A stretch of 21,316 nt of DNA from positions 1 to 21,316 of the forward strand of contig NAVB01000502.1 in NCBI GenBank assembly GCA_002179805.1, given 5' to 3'. The translations under genes and the position numbers were made by a program. Position 1 is the first letter of the stretch. Each line of letters opens with the position of its first letter. Under the pieces are notes generated by a model. It searched no databases. It was not told where the DNA came from and saw only the letters and a program-made list of their open reading frames with translations. Of this stretch, positions 1 through 11,100 are shown piece by piece. The DNA is from Acanthamoeba lenticulata. Lineage: Eukaryota; Discosea; Longamoebia; Acanthamoebidae.

Positions 1-3000
1 TTCCATCATCAGCTGCTTCCAGAGCTCGAGCATCGCGCTCCTCCGCAAGCTGTTCCCTGAGGACCTCAGCACCCCGCGCACGCTTCGCGGCGGCCCCAAG
101 ACCATCGCCCTTTCTTTCCGGGTACGCCACACCGCTTTCTCGAGTGTGGCATGATCGTTCTCCAGTCGCAGTACTGACAAGGCAAGTCTCTCGTCCTCGC
201 GTGGCCCAACGCAGATGCAATTGCGCTCGCTGATGACGCTGCTGAGCCAGACCGAGCCCCACTTTATCCGATGCGTAAAGCCCAATACGCTCAAAATCCA
301 GCGGTGCTTCGACGCCGCGCTGGTCTACCATCAGCTGACCTACGCCGGCATGATGGAGACCATCCGGATTCGGTACTGCGAGCTCTTCTCCTCTGTGTAG
401 ACTTGTTCTTCACAACGTGCGCTCATCACCCGAGCTCTTGTGATCGATCTGGTTACCTTGCAGCAAGTCGGGGTTCCCCATTCGCGAGACCTATCAGTCG
501 TTCTGGTTCAACTACCACGCGCTCACCCAGCGCACCAAGTTCCTCAAACCGCACAGCGGGAACTACACAAAGCCGTGCCAGTGCGTGCCACCCACCAACT
601 TCATCCTCACTTCTCTAGTCCCTTCCACTCCCATCGGCTCACAAGCGCACACGATCATACACGACCAGGATCCTCCTCACTGCGCTGGTCGAGGAGAACA
701 AGGGTCTGCTCATCCCTGGCCACTACTACGCCGGCCAGACCAAAGTCCTCATGAAGGACGGCCAGTTTGCCTTGCTCGACAGCGCGCGGCGCGTCGTCCT
801 CGGCGGCTACGCGCACCTCATCCACCGGGTACTTGCCCCGGGCCTGGGGCCGATCCACTGTCCATCCGGCGCCATGGAACGGTACTCACCAGGTCGTGGT
901 CCGAGCAGGTGCTGCGGTTGCATCGCGACCGACAACAGTTCTTGCGCAAGCGGGCTGCCGCCACGAAGATCAGCGCCGCCTTCCGGGCTCACCGCGCCCG
1001 GCTGCAGTGGCTCGAGGTTCGAATCTCGCCCTTTGACCAACCTCTACGATGCTATTTGCCTGACCTGATTTGGGGCTTTGTCGCAGCTGAGGGACCGCAT
1101 GCGCGCCGCCAAGCGCATCCAGGAGGCCCAACAAAAGGCCGCCCTCATGGTGCAGGCCAACTGGCGCAGACGGCAGGCCAAGCGCACCTACGAGACACTT
1201 CGCGACGAGAAGGAGAAGAAGGAGCGCGCCGCCCGGGCCGCACGCGCGGCCGAGGAGGAGCGTGCCGCCATGGCCGCACGGGCCGCGCTCGAGCGCGAGG
1301 AACGCGAACGGGCTGCGCGCGAAGCGGCCGCCGCAGAGGCCGCCGAGCGCGAGAAGGAGAAGGAGCTCGAGCGCGCTCGTGCTCTCCAGGAAGCCGATAA
1401 AAATGCGCACAACAACAGCAAGGCCGACCTCCCGGCAGCGTGCATGGTGCCGTCGGAGGAGCAGGTTCGCCTGGAGGCCCGCATGCGGCTGCTCGAGAGC
1501 GAGCTCGAGGAAACGCTGCGCGTGCTGCGCTCACTCGTCTCCTCCAAAGCCAACCCGACCGCCGAGTGGATGCACGAGCGCATTCGATGCCTCGAGAGCC
1601 AGCTGATGACGCACCACAACCAGGACCATCCTCACCTTCATCAACGCGTTGCTGAGGATGGGACAGCGGCTCCGGCGCAAAAGGAAGAGGACAGGTGGCA
1701 AAAGGCCAAGATTCGCAGCCTCGAGGAGGACCTCAAGGGCAAGGACGAGCTTTACGCCGCCACGCAGCTGGTTGTCCGCAACCTGCAGGACGACCTCAAC
1801 GCGCTCACCAGCAAGGTTTCTTCCGCGAGTGGTGAAGGGTGGATGGAGGCCAGGCACTGACATGGTCTTTCCGCCTTGCGGCCGGCAGCTTGCGACGGAG
1901 GAGCCGCGAAGCAAGGCCAAGCTGCAGTGCCTGGAAGAGGCCGTTAAGGAAAAAGACCGGAGCGTTGCCGCCACCAGGACCGCGATGGGTGCCCTTGAGG
2001 AGGAGCTCAAGGCCCAAAACCAAGTCCTCGCCTCGACCAAGGTTCACCGCCGCCACGTCTTTGTCCACAACGCGTTGGCCTGCGAGGCTCACTCGGTCGC
2101 GGACCAGATGACGATGGTGAGCCTGGAGCAGCAGCTCAAAGAGAAGGACCAACGCCTGGTCGACGCTCTCAAGGAAAAGGATCAAAGCTTCGCCGCGACC
2201 AGGACAGCGATGCAGGCCCTCGAGGAGGAGCTCAAGGCCAAGGATCAAGTCCTTGCCGCGACCAAGGTTTGCCGCTTCATCATCGCTATTGTCTGCAAAC
2301 TTGGCGCCTCTCACTCCAAACGGTTGGATCACACAGGAAATGTTGCTCGGCCTCGAGGAAGAGCTCAAGCACAAGGACAAGAGCCTCAAGGCCAGCCAGG
2401 CCGAGGCGCAGAGGATGCAGGAGGAGCTCAGACAAACGAGCCAGATGCTCGACGCCAGCAAGGTGCGTCCCCACCCCAGCATTGCACGTAAAGGCGGGTC
2501 GTGGTGGTCGGCTCACCTGATTGATGTGTCTGTGGTGCAGGGGGCCACGCAAAGCCTTCAGGCCGAGGTCAAGCAGCAGCACGAGATCCTCACCTCCACC
2601 AAGGTACGCGGGCTCATCTGGCCCAAAGGAAGACCGTTCAGGTGAACTGATAAGTCGCGCAGGCGGTGGTGAGCTCGCTCGAGTTGGAGCTCAACGAGAA
2701 GGCCGGTCTGCTCACCTCGACCAAGGTACGCGAGCCTGGCCTTAGAGAGTGAGCTCTTGGAATGGGGCTGCTGACACAAGTGGGTTCGCTCCAGACGACG
2801 GTGCAGCGGCTCGAAGAGGAGGTTCAGCAGAAGGACGGCAGCCTCGTCGCCATGCAGGCTACTACCGCCAGCCTCAAGCTCGAGCTCACCGAGACGACCC
2901 AAATCCTGGCCTCGACCAAGGTCGTTGTCGAGAGCCTCGAGGAGGAGCTCAAGCAAAAGGACAAGCGCCTCGAGTCCAGCCAAGCGGAAGCGCAAATGAT

Positions 3001-6000
3001 GCAGGAGGAGCTCAAGCACACAAGCGAGATGCTCGAGTCCAGCAAGAAGACCACGCTGAGCCTTCAGGCCGAGGTCAAGCAGCAGCACGAGATCCTCGCC
3101 TCCACCAAGGTTCGTCCTCTTCTTCGCCTTGACGAGGGCCAACACCTTGAAGGTAAACTCACGAGTGGTATATCGACGACGCAAACAGGCGGTGGTGAGC
3201 TCGCTCGAGTTGGAGCTCAACGAAAAGGCCGGTCTGCTCGCCTCGACCCAGGTATAGCCAGTCCGCGCGCTGTCGAGCAGTGCGATGAAGATGTAACATA
3301 ATAACCGGTGGGCTGGCCGCAGACGACGGTGCAGCGGCTCGAGGAAGAGGCACAGGAAAGGGACAGCAGCCTTGTGTCCATGCAGGCCACGGTGCAGGGC
3401 CTTGAGTTCGAGCTTGCCGAGAAGACCCGAATCCTGGTCGACACCAAGGCCGTCGTGGAAAGCCTCGAGGAGGAGCTCAAGCAAAAGGACAACCGGCTCG
3501 AGTCCAGCAAGGCCGAGACGCAGAGGCTGCAGGCCCAGCTCGACGAACAGGCCAAGCTTTTGGCCGCCACCAAGGTCGAGAGCCCTCTTGTTCGTTCTGC
3601 TTGATGTGCAGCCGCACCTGACCCTCGTGGCGATGGCTGCGCAGGCCGTGGTGGAGGCTCTCGAAGTCGAGCTTAAGCTCAAGCTGGGCGAGCTCGCCGA
3701 GCGTAAGGCTGAGGTGACCCGGCTCGAGAAGCTCCTGCAGGAGAAGGACGCGATTCTCGCCTCCACCAAGGTACATCACCATCATGATTGTCAAATTATC
3801 ATCATCGTGATCATTTTTCTGATTTTCTGACCTCCTGTGAGCGCCTGCAGGCCGTCGTGCAAGCTTTCGAAGTCGAGCTCAAGCACAAGACGGACGAGCT
3901 CGCTGAGCGGAAAGCTGAGGCAACCCAGCATGAGCAGGAACTGCAGGAGAAGAACACGATTCTCACCGCGACCAAGGTACCCTTCGTCCTCGTCCTCGTT
4001 CTCGTTCTCTTGGTAGTCATCCCCTGATCGCTTCTGTCTTCGTTTTCCTGCAGGCGGTCGTGCAGACGCTCGAGGCTGAGCTCAAGACCAAGGACGCTAT
4101 TCTGGCCTCGACCAAGGACGTCGTGCATAGCCTCGAAGTCGAGCTCAAGAACAAGACAGACGAGCTTGTCGCTCGTCACGCCGAAGTGGCCCGTCTCGTG
4201 ATAGAGCTGCAGGAGCGGGACGTTGTCCTCACCTCGACCAAGGCCACTGTGGAGAGCCTGGAGGAGGAGCTCCGACGCAAGGACGAGCGCCTCGCCGCCG
4301 CCAGCGCGTTGGAGGCCGAGCTCAAGTCCCAGGAGGCGATCCTGGCTTCCACCAAGGCTGTCGCGCAGCGCCTAGAGGCCGAGCTTGAGGAGCAGTCTCA
4401 GCGCTTCGCCGCCGCACAGGAGGAGGCGAGTGGGCTGAAGGACGAGCTCAGCACACGGGACGAGAAGCTCGCCAGTTCCCATCTGGCCGTACAGAGCCTC
4501 GAGGATCGGCTCGCCGAGAAAGAGAGCCTCTTCACCGCGACCAAGGTAAACAGCTGCAGCCTTTCAAGTTCATATTGCTTGCTTGTTTGCTCAAGCGCTC
4601 ATCCTCATTCACCGTGGGACCAGGCTGTGGTGCAGAGCCTCGAACACGAGCTCAGGGAGCGATCGGACCAGCTCAGCGCTGTTCGGGTTCGTTCACCTCT
4701 CCTCTTGCAGGCCTTGGCCGTGCCTTCATTGACGGACGAATCCCTCAGACCGAGTCGCAGGGCTGGTGGGAGAAGCTTCGCCGGAAGGACGACAAACTGG
4801 CTGGCGCTCGGGTGCGTGGCCTGCCCCTCCGCCTTCGTGTCGGCCAATCTTGTTGGTGATGGTCATGTGCTGACGATGGGTATTGTTGGTCATCCACAGC
4901 TGACCGCCATGCGGCTCGAGGAGCAGATCAAGGAGCACGCTTCGCTCCTAGCCTCGGCCAAGGTCGACCCAGCCTTGATCGCTCTCCCCCGCTTTGGGCG
5001 ACGTTGAACTGACATGCTTGGGGCCGGGATGGATAAACAGGCCAAGGCAAGCTGCGTCGAGGAGGAGCTCATGCAGAAGTCCAACCTGCTGAAGGAGCTC
5101 AGTGCTGCCCGGCGTCAGCTGGAGGAGGAGCTCGCCCGCAAGACCGACGAGCTCGCCTCTGCGCAGGTGAGCCCATATTCGTTGTTGTTGTCGTTTATCT
5201 GCGAGGTCATCGTGTGGCTCACTTAGTACGTGACCCGACAATGCAGAGCGCGACGCGCAGCCACAAGGACGAGCTCAGCCGGCGCGACCAGGATCTTGCC
5301 GCCACCCAGGCCGAGGTGCGCAGCCTCAGCGAAGCGCTCAAGCAGAGAGAGCAAGAGTTTGTCAGAGCACAGGTCCAACCTCCCCCTAAGCTCATGCCTT
5401 AGTGCGTTGATGTCACAATGGCGCTGACACACCACGTATGTCTTGTGTTGCAGGCCGTCAGCTGCACGTTTGAGGAAGAGCTCCGCGAGAAGAGCCGCAC
5501 GCTGGTGGCACTCCAGGCCGAGATCAACACCCTGCGGCTCGCCTTTGGTGCGCAGGAGCAGCAGTGGAAGGCGCAGCTCCAGAGCCTCCAGGCACAGCTG
5601 CTCCAGGCTTCCTCCGCCGTTGCTTCGACCTCGTCCTCATCATCGTCGTGGTCATCGACCTCAGCGTCACCCGCGCCGCCTCCGCCGCCACCGGCGGCCA
5701 TCAAGACTCACCAGCGGACCTCACCAGGAGGCTCGTCCACCGCCGGCTCTGCGGCCCCAGCGCTGATCGGCACCGCCGCGCCCCCGCCGCCTCCGCCGCC
5801 ACCGGCGGCCAAGGCCGTGGTGCCCAACCCGAGCGAGTCGCTGCTCAAGCTGCGTCAGCGGGTCCCGCCCCCAGCCGCTGCCGATGTAGAAGTTCAGGCT
5901 TCGGCCAGCGGCGCGCCTCCGCCTCCCCCGCCTCCGCCGGCGGCCAATTCAGGCAGCTCGGGCAACTCGCTTGCCAAGCTGCGCCAGCAGACTGCGCGCG

Positions 6001-6467
6001 ACGCCTCGGCCGGCAACCAACGCCAGGCTCAGCAGCATCAACAGCAGAGCGGCTTTTCGATGGACCGCCTGCAGCAGCAACTGCTCGAGGCCATTGCACG
6101 CCGCACGCACGCTGCCGAGACTTCCGCCCCGCCGCCCGTGCCCCCGCGCGAGGACGCGCCGGCTGCTCGGGGCCGCGGGCCCTGCGCCTCGTGCGCTTCC
6201 TGCGCCGCCGCCGCCGCAGCTTCTGCTGCCGCTCCCTACGAGGCGCCGCCGCCTCCGCCGGCCAGGGTAGACTACGGCGGCTTCCGGCCGGCGTCGTCAG
6301 GGCTGCGGATGGCGCACAAGCCCGCGGGCATCAGCCGCACGCAGTTCGCCGACGTGCCGCCGCCGCAGCAGTCTGGAGGATCGTCGACGACAACCACGAG
6401 CGCTAAGCCGCGCCAGTCTGTTGGGGCACTGATCTCCAGGTTCGGGGGCCAGCAGGAAGGATGGTGA
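1..6467 (+). CDS. Unconventional myosin heavy chain, 5' partial (end of motor, IQ neck, long coiled-coil tail, proline-rich C-terminus)
   Basis: An actin-based motor whose gene starts upstream of the window. Exons read by eye: 1-121, 215-372, 464-580, 669-828, about 909-1016, 1087-1815, 1889-2041, 2108-2266, 2337-2462, 2541-2603, 2663-2725, 2795-3109, 3189-3251, 3323-3574, 3645-3770, 3851-3976, 4054-4545, 4624-4686, 4749-4811, 4900-4962, 5041-5166, 5247-5372, 5454-6467. The motor part shows the actin-binding segment [12 protein letters not shown], then [16 protein letters not shown] joined across an intron to [10 protein letters not shown], then the converter with [14 protein letters not shown]. 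The usual SH1/SH2 cysteines are missing (ETIRIR). The neck has a degenerate IQ ([12 protein letters not shown]) and a better one ([13 protein letters not shown]). A charged helix and a repeat coiled coil follow. The last exon encodes several PPPPPP runs and ends [14 protein letters not shown]. No MyTH4, FERM, DIL or TH1 tail is visible, so the class is undetermined. The family call is firm; the acceptor near 892-908 is uncertain. Confidence 0.92.
1979..5579 (+). repeat. Array of about 37 coiled-coil units of 21 residues (63 nt) in the myosin tail
   Basis: After splicing, the tail is a tandem array of 21-residue units, three heptads each. A typical unit begins AVVxSLEEEL and ends (I/L)LASTK. 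The units give exons of 63 nt (2541, 2663, 3189, 4624, 4749, 4900), 126 nt (2337, 3645, 3851, 5041, 5247), 252 nt (3323) and 315 nt (2795), named by start position. All introns here are phase 0 and fall exactly between units, usually just after the ACCAAG that encodes the closing TK. Exon 4054-4545 has seven full units and one short one ([17 protein letters not shown], 17 residues, 4306-4356). The exons at 1889 and 2108 each end in one regular unit preceded by an irregular 30-32 residue stretch. Such a heptad pattern predicts a rod that dimerises; that is inference from the a/d leucine pattern. Confidence 0.9.
2337..3574 (+). repeat. Higher-order tandem repeat of six coiled-coil units (126 residues), about 2.3 copies
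   Basis: Units line up in sets of six. Copy A occupies 2337-2920, copy B 2921-3448 and a partial copy C 3449-3574. Matching landmarks are [42 protein letters not shown] in A and [18 protein letters not shown] in A and B, and TTVQRLEEE in A and B. The 63-nt exons at 2663-2725 and 3189-3251 are almost identical, but the introns around them have diverged. Copy A has three introns. Copy B has two: the intron between its second and third unit is absent. This is a tandem duplication within the gene with intron gain or loss. Confidence 0.85.
5670..6467 (+). other. Low-complexity proline/serine/alanine-rich C-terminal region of the myosin
   Basis: Within the last myosin exon, a serine run is followed by three blocks of six to eight prolines (near 5680, 5790 and 5920), each followed by two alanines. 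Two similar short segments ([10 protein letters not shown] and [10 protein letters not shown]) lie between the blocks. A glutamine-rich stretch, further proline/alanine runs and a basic tail ([13 protein letters not shown]) come next. Polyproline of this kind commonly binds profilin, SH3 or EVH1 domains, which would suit an actin-associated protein; no specific partner can be named. The basic LRQ segments are only weakly like WH2 motifs. Confidence 0.7.
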
Positions 6468-6526
6468 TGCCGCCCCAGGTCCTGGTGTGTCATTTTTTTG
6501 TACAAATTAACTGAAAATAATAGCAA

Positions 6527-6532
6527 AATAAA
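6527..6532 (+). terminator. AATAAA polyadenylation signal of the myosin gene
   Basis: AATAAA lies 60 nt after the myosin stop codon in an AT-rich stretch. The next start codon is at 6594, so the 126 nt between the genes must hold both the 3' end of one and the promoter of the other. No clear TATA box is visible here. Confidence 0.55.
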
Positions 6533-6593
6533 TACGGCATAAAGTTTCAGTCTAAACATCCCTTTTTTTAAACGACAAGATACGGATCCCAAC

Positions 6594-8109
6594 ATGAACA
6601 GGCTCAGCTTTGCTGGGCTCGCGGCCCGCAAGCCCATGAAGGCTAGCGCAAGCCTACAGGCGTTGGACGGTGAAGGTGAGGGTCCTCTTTATTTTATTTT
6701 AAGTGAACTGCGAGAGAGCGAGAAAAGCACAACAACCAACCCCAGGGAAGAAGAAGGGAGAGAGCAAGAACGTTGGTAGAGGATGGAATTTGAAGGCTTG
6801 ACTGTGCGCAAGCCCATGAGGGCACCAGCCGTGCTGGTGCTGCCAGGTCTTGCGCTATGAGCTCTCGTCCACCCTTGTGGTTGTCCTGACTCATGTCCTT
6901 GTGTGCATTGCATGTTGTGGTTGGGCACCAACGCCAGATACCCCTGTTCCTGCCCAACCTGAGAGAATAAGCGCGCACAAGCCCCTCCAGGCGTCACTCC
7001 TCCACCAGCAAGGTACTAACTCTCGCCACGCCAAAAGGTTTGGATGAGTTCAGCGAAACTGCACCACAAATTTCACGGTTTCGGCCCACCGCTGCAAACC
7101 AGCCTGCACCACAACCAACGCAACTATGGCTTCAGCACGCCTCGCTGTGGGCGGGTTGATCGCGCGCAAACCCATGCGGGTTCCTCCTTCTGGCGAACCA
7201 GCAGCGCATCAGCAGCAAGGCAGAGCCACTTCTTCTCCCCACTTTGGTGGTGCTGTTTCTGACTGGGCCATTGTTTGGTGGCGCGGTACACAGATGTGTT
7301 CAACGACGTTGTCAACGCCCTCTCCTTAGGTTCCGGGGGCGCGACCCTGCCCGTGGCAGGTACTTCACCCTCCAGGGCTCTATCTGTTTCACTTCATTCT
7401 GCGTTTAGTGAAAATGCATCTCGGGTCGGGGGACCAAGTTCTGTGCTTTTGTTGTTTTTGCATCTTTTTGCTTTGTGCGTACGACGATGCAAAAGAGACG
7501 CGCCCGCGGACTGGATGCGCATAGGCCCATGTCGGCCCCTCAGGCGTCCTTGTTGGACCTGAACCCGACACGTACGACCACAACACGTGGCGTCACGACA
7601 CGCACAAACCCGAAGTTTCAATTCTGCTCCCGCGGGCGCAGCTGTTCTGTGCATCAGCATGTGCATGAAAAGTTTCTGAAACCTGACGAAATGTGTTTGT
7701 GGTGTGTTTACGTCGTCCACAGCCGAGCCACCAATGTTGGGCATGAGCAACACCGCGATGCCGCCGACGGTGATGGCCCAGCAGCCCGCCTTCGCGGGGC
7801 TCAGCGCTCGAAAGCCCATGGCCGCCCCATCAGGTTTGTTCGCTGCCGATCGCGCATTCCACGAATTCCCCATTCATCACGGCAGGACTGACTTTTGAAA
7901 ATTATCTTTTTAATCCCAAACGCAGGCGATCATCACGCCCCCAAGCAACAGAGCGCGTATGCAGGCCTGAACGTGCGGAAGCCCATCAACGCCGCCAACA
8001 CCCTGAATGCTGGCCCGACAGTGATGCCTGTCGGGCCAGAATTACAACAACGCGCATCGTCGAGCGGTCTGGCCGTGCGCAAGCCCCTCGCGGGTGGTCT
8101 ATCAATGAT
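6594..8109 (+). repeat. Exon-coded array of eight short GLxxRKPM motifs at the N-terminus of the NPHP3-like protein
   Basis: Eight related 10-13 residue peptides occur at 6606-6644 ([13 protein letters not shown]), 6786-6824 ([13 protein letters not shown]), 6964-6993 ([10 protein letters not shown]), 7144-7182 ([13 protein letters not shown]), 7499-7537 ([13 protein letters not shown]), 7788-7826 ([13 protein letters not shown]), 7955-7993 ([13 protein letters not shown]) and 8057-8095 ([13 protein letters not shown]). Nearly every copy sits in its own small exon with intron-like sequence between. Most of these exons have phase-1 ends (acceptors near 6935, 7133 and 7726; donors near 7013 and 7832). 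The copies at 6786 and 7499 seem to need another acceptor phase, so they may be alternative or decaying exons. The motif is unknown to me. A repeated small linear motif suggests multivalent binding, by inference only. Confidence 0.75.
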
Positions 8110-11100
8110 GTGCGTCAACGTCGGCCTTCTTCCTCCTCCTCGTCTTTATCATCATCACCTTCTTCATCGTCGTCGTCGTTCTTGTCTGACGGCCACGCCT
8201 CTCTCCGCTCCAGGAACTGCATCCTCCCCACGATCGTCGCGCGTCGCGGCATGACGGCGCAGACCCAACAGCTCCAGCAGTCTTACGGGCAGGTGGATGC
8301 CTCGTTCGACTCTCCTGCCGCTGCCGCTGCCCAAGTCCAAGCCCATGACCTGATGCAGGCCTCTCTGGGCCTCCGGATGGCTCAGTTCCAAGCCTCGGCG
8401 TACCCCGAGCTGGCCCAAGGGCTGGCCAAGCTGCAGGAGCTCGTCGCGCTGGGCTACCTCCAGGCCGAGCAGGCCATCCGCCGGCTCGACGAGCTTGTGG
8501 CGGCGGCTGGTGGCGATGCTGGTGGCGATGGTGCTGACGTCAGCATCAACATCCGCCTCAACACGCCTAGCGGCTACTCGGCCTCGCCCGCGCGGGACAT
8601 GACCTACGCCTTACAGTCCGCCGCCTCTGCCGCCGCCGTCAATAACGACGACGACGACGACGGGCTGCGAGTCGAAGCCTTCGTGTCCTCCTCCTACACG
8701 TGCGGCCCCACTTGCCTGTCGACAAAGCTGTTGTTGTTGTTGTTGTTCTCGTTGTTGATGAACGCTGCGACCACCAGGATGAACGTGTGGGGCGGCTATG
8801 GCGGCGTCTACCTCGAGGGCCCCCAGGCCGCCGCCTCGGGCACGGCGTCACGGCCGCGGCCGCAGCCGACCCAGTCCAACAGCCGCAACGTCCGCGTGTT
8901 CATCTCGTCCACCTTCAGGTCCGGCCATGCCGCCCAACTGACCGGCGGCCGCGCAGCGCCCTGATCGCAATGCTTATGATCTGCGCAGGGACATGGAAAT
9001 GGAGCGCGAGGAGCTCATGAAGTGGGCCTTCCCGCGGCTCCGCAAGTTCTGCAGCGAGCGCGGCGTCTTCCTCACGCAGGTCGATTTGCGTTGGGGCATC
9101 ACCGAGGACCAGTCCCAGGCCGGCGACACCATCAACATTTGCCTCCGCGAGAGTACGCCCCGCCCTCATTACGCCCCAATGGTCCTTGACGACTCACGCG
9201 TGACGCGGCCGAACGCTGCAGTCGACCTGTGCCGGCCCTACTTTGTGTGCATGCTGGGCGAGCGCTACGGCTGGGCTCAGCCCGACGAGCAGTGCAGCGA
9301 CGAGCTCCTGCGGAGGACGTACGAGCGCGCGACGCCCAACTTCCCGTGGATTGCTAACTACCGCGACCGGAGCATCACTGAGCTCGAGATCCGGCACGCG
9401 CTGCTCAACGACTCGACCGACCGTGCGATGGACCGCTGCCTGTTTTACTTCCGCCAGCCCGGCACTCCCATCAAGGGTCTCGACGAACGCGACCTCAAGC
9501 TCAAGTCCAAGCTCGACCGCCTCAAGGACGAGATCAAGAGCGCCGGCGCTCGTGTCGCGCCCTACAAGACGTACGTGAAGGCCGACCGGCCTGAGCTCGC
9601 ACGCGCTCCATGGCTAATCGTGGACGGGGACAGGCCGTCGGAAATGGCGCTTAAGATGGTGGAGGCGCTTGAGGCTGCCATCGACCAGGACTTCCCGAGG
9701 CGCGAGGCGCCCACGCCGCTCCAGCGCGAGCGCGCCGCGCATGAAGCCTTTGCGGCCAGCCGCGCGCGGGTCTACGTCGGGCGAGGCCACTACTTTGAGC
9801 GCATTGACAAGCACTTGGCAACCCACCCGTCCAAGCCGCTCGTCATCTGCGGTATGTCGTTCATCATCTCGAGACGATGACGCGAGGCCTGACCTGGGAG
9901 AGCTCGTGTGTTTGTGTCTGTCTCTTGCTTGCAGGCGAGAGCGGATCGGGCAAGAGCGCGCTGGTGTGCAACTGGGCGCTGGGCTATGTGGAGCGTCACA
10001 AGTCCGAGCGGCTCGTGTTGACGCACTACATCGGGAGCACGGCGCAGAGCACCGACCTGGCGGGCCTCCTGCGGCGGATCATGGGCGAGATCAAGGACTT
10101 TTACGGCGTGCCGGACGAGATCCCGACCGACCTGCGTTCGCTCATCGACGCCCTCCCCGACTGGCTCACCGAGGCGGCCAAGCGGGGCGGCCTCGTCCTC
10201 GTCCTCGACGCTCTCAACCAGCTTGAGGACGGAGGCAAGGTACGATCTCGCATTCTTTGGATGCTTCTTGCTTGCTGGGGCACGTGCTGATGTTGTTTGT
10301 GGAATGCGTGGTATGCTCTTTCACACAGGGCGAGGTGCACGAGCTGGGCTGGCTGCCGCGCGAGTACCCGAACGGCGTGCAGGTGGTCGTGTCGACCCTG
10401 CCCGGTCGCTGCATGAGCACCATCCGGCAGCGCGGCTGGCACACGCTCCAGGTGGAGCCGCTCAACGAGACCGAGCGCCAGGCGCTGGTCCAGGAGTACA
10501 TGGCCCTCTACGGCAAGTCCCTCAACGCGGCCCAGCTGGCCCGCATCATCAAGGCCCCGCAGTGCCAGAACCCACTCTTCCTCCGCACCTTGCTCGAGGA
10601 GATGAGGTACGTCGTCAGCGTTGCATAGCTTGAATTCCTGCATTAGCCGTCAAGGCGGCTGACGTCATCACGCTGACCTTATCATCATGCTGCTTGGCAG
10701 GGTGTTTGGCTCGTTCGAGGCGCTGGACGCCAAGATCAGCCACTACCTCACGGCCAACACGCCGCCGGAGCTGTTCAATCTGGTCTTCTCCCGGCTCGAG
10801 GGCGACTTTGAGACCAAGCACGCCGGCACCAGTACGAGAACGATCGCTCCCATCGTCATCATCAGAGCTGACGTGTCGGACGCTGACCTGCACCCCGTGT
10901 GTGTGGCCTGCTTGAGCTCAGGCGGCAAGTCGCTGCAGGGCCTTGTGGGCGACATCATGTCGCTGATCTGGGTCAGCCGCCGCGGCCTCACGGAGAGCGA
11001 GCTTCTTGACATTCTTGGCATTCCGCACTCGCTCTGGTCGCCGCTGCATCTGGCCCTGGCACGTCCACACCCACCACCTTCGTGTCCCTTTTTCGAAAAA

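Noticed and set aside
1015..1027. GGTTCGAATCTC, a near-perfect tRNA B box
   Set aside because: It lies at a myosin exon/intron junction; no A box, acceptor stem or cloverleaf can be built around it.
2558..3769. Long minus-strand open frame (403 codons) over the myosin tail
   Set aside because: It is the mirror of the 63-nt coding repeats and runs across well-supported introns; low-complexity leucine-rich shadow.
5820..6120. Possible WH2 motifs ([27 protein letters not shown])
   Set aside because: None has the full LLxxIxxGxxLKxV pattern, so no actin-monomer-binding claim is made.
5564..6406. Plus-strand alternative frame of 280 codons in the proline-rich exon
   Set aside because: Arginine/alanine-rich shadow of GC-rich repeats; the other frame carries the polyproline tail and joins in phase with the coiled coil.
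6594..8109. CRISPR-like reading of the repeated motif array
   Set aside because: The repeats are conserved at protein level only, lie in exons, and have irregular spacing in a eukaryotic genome.
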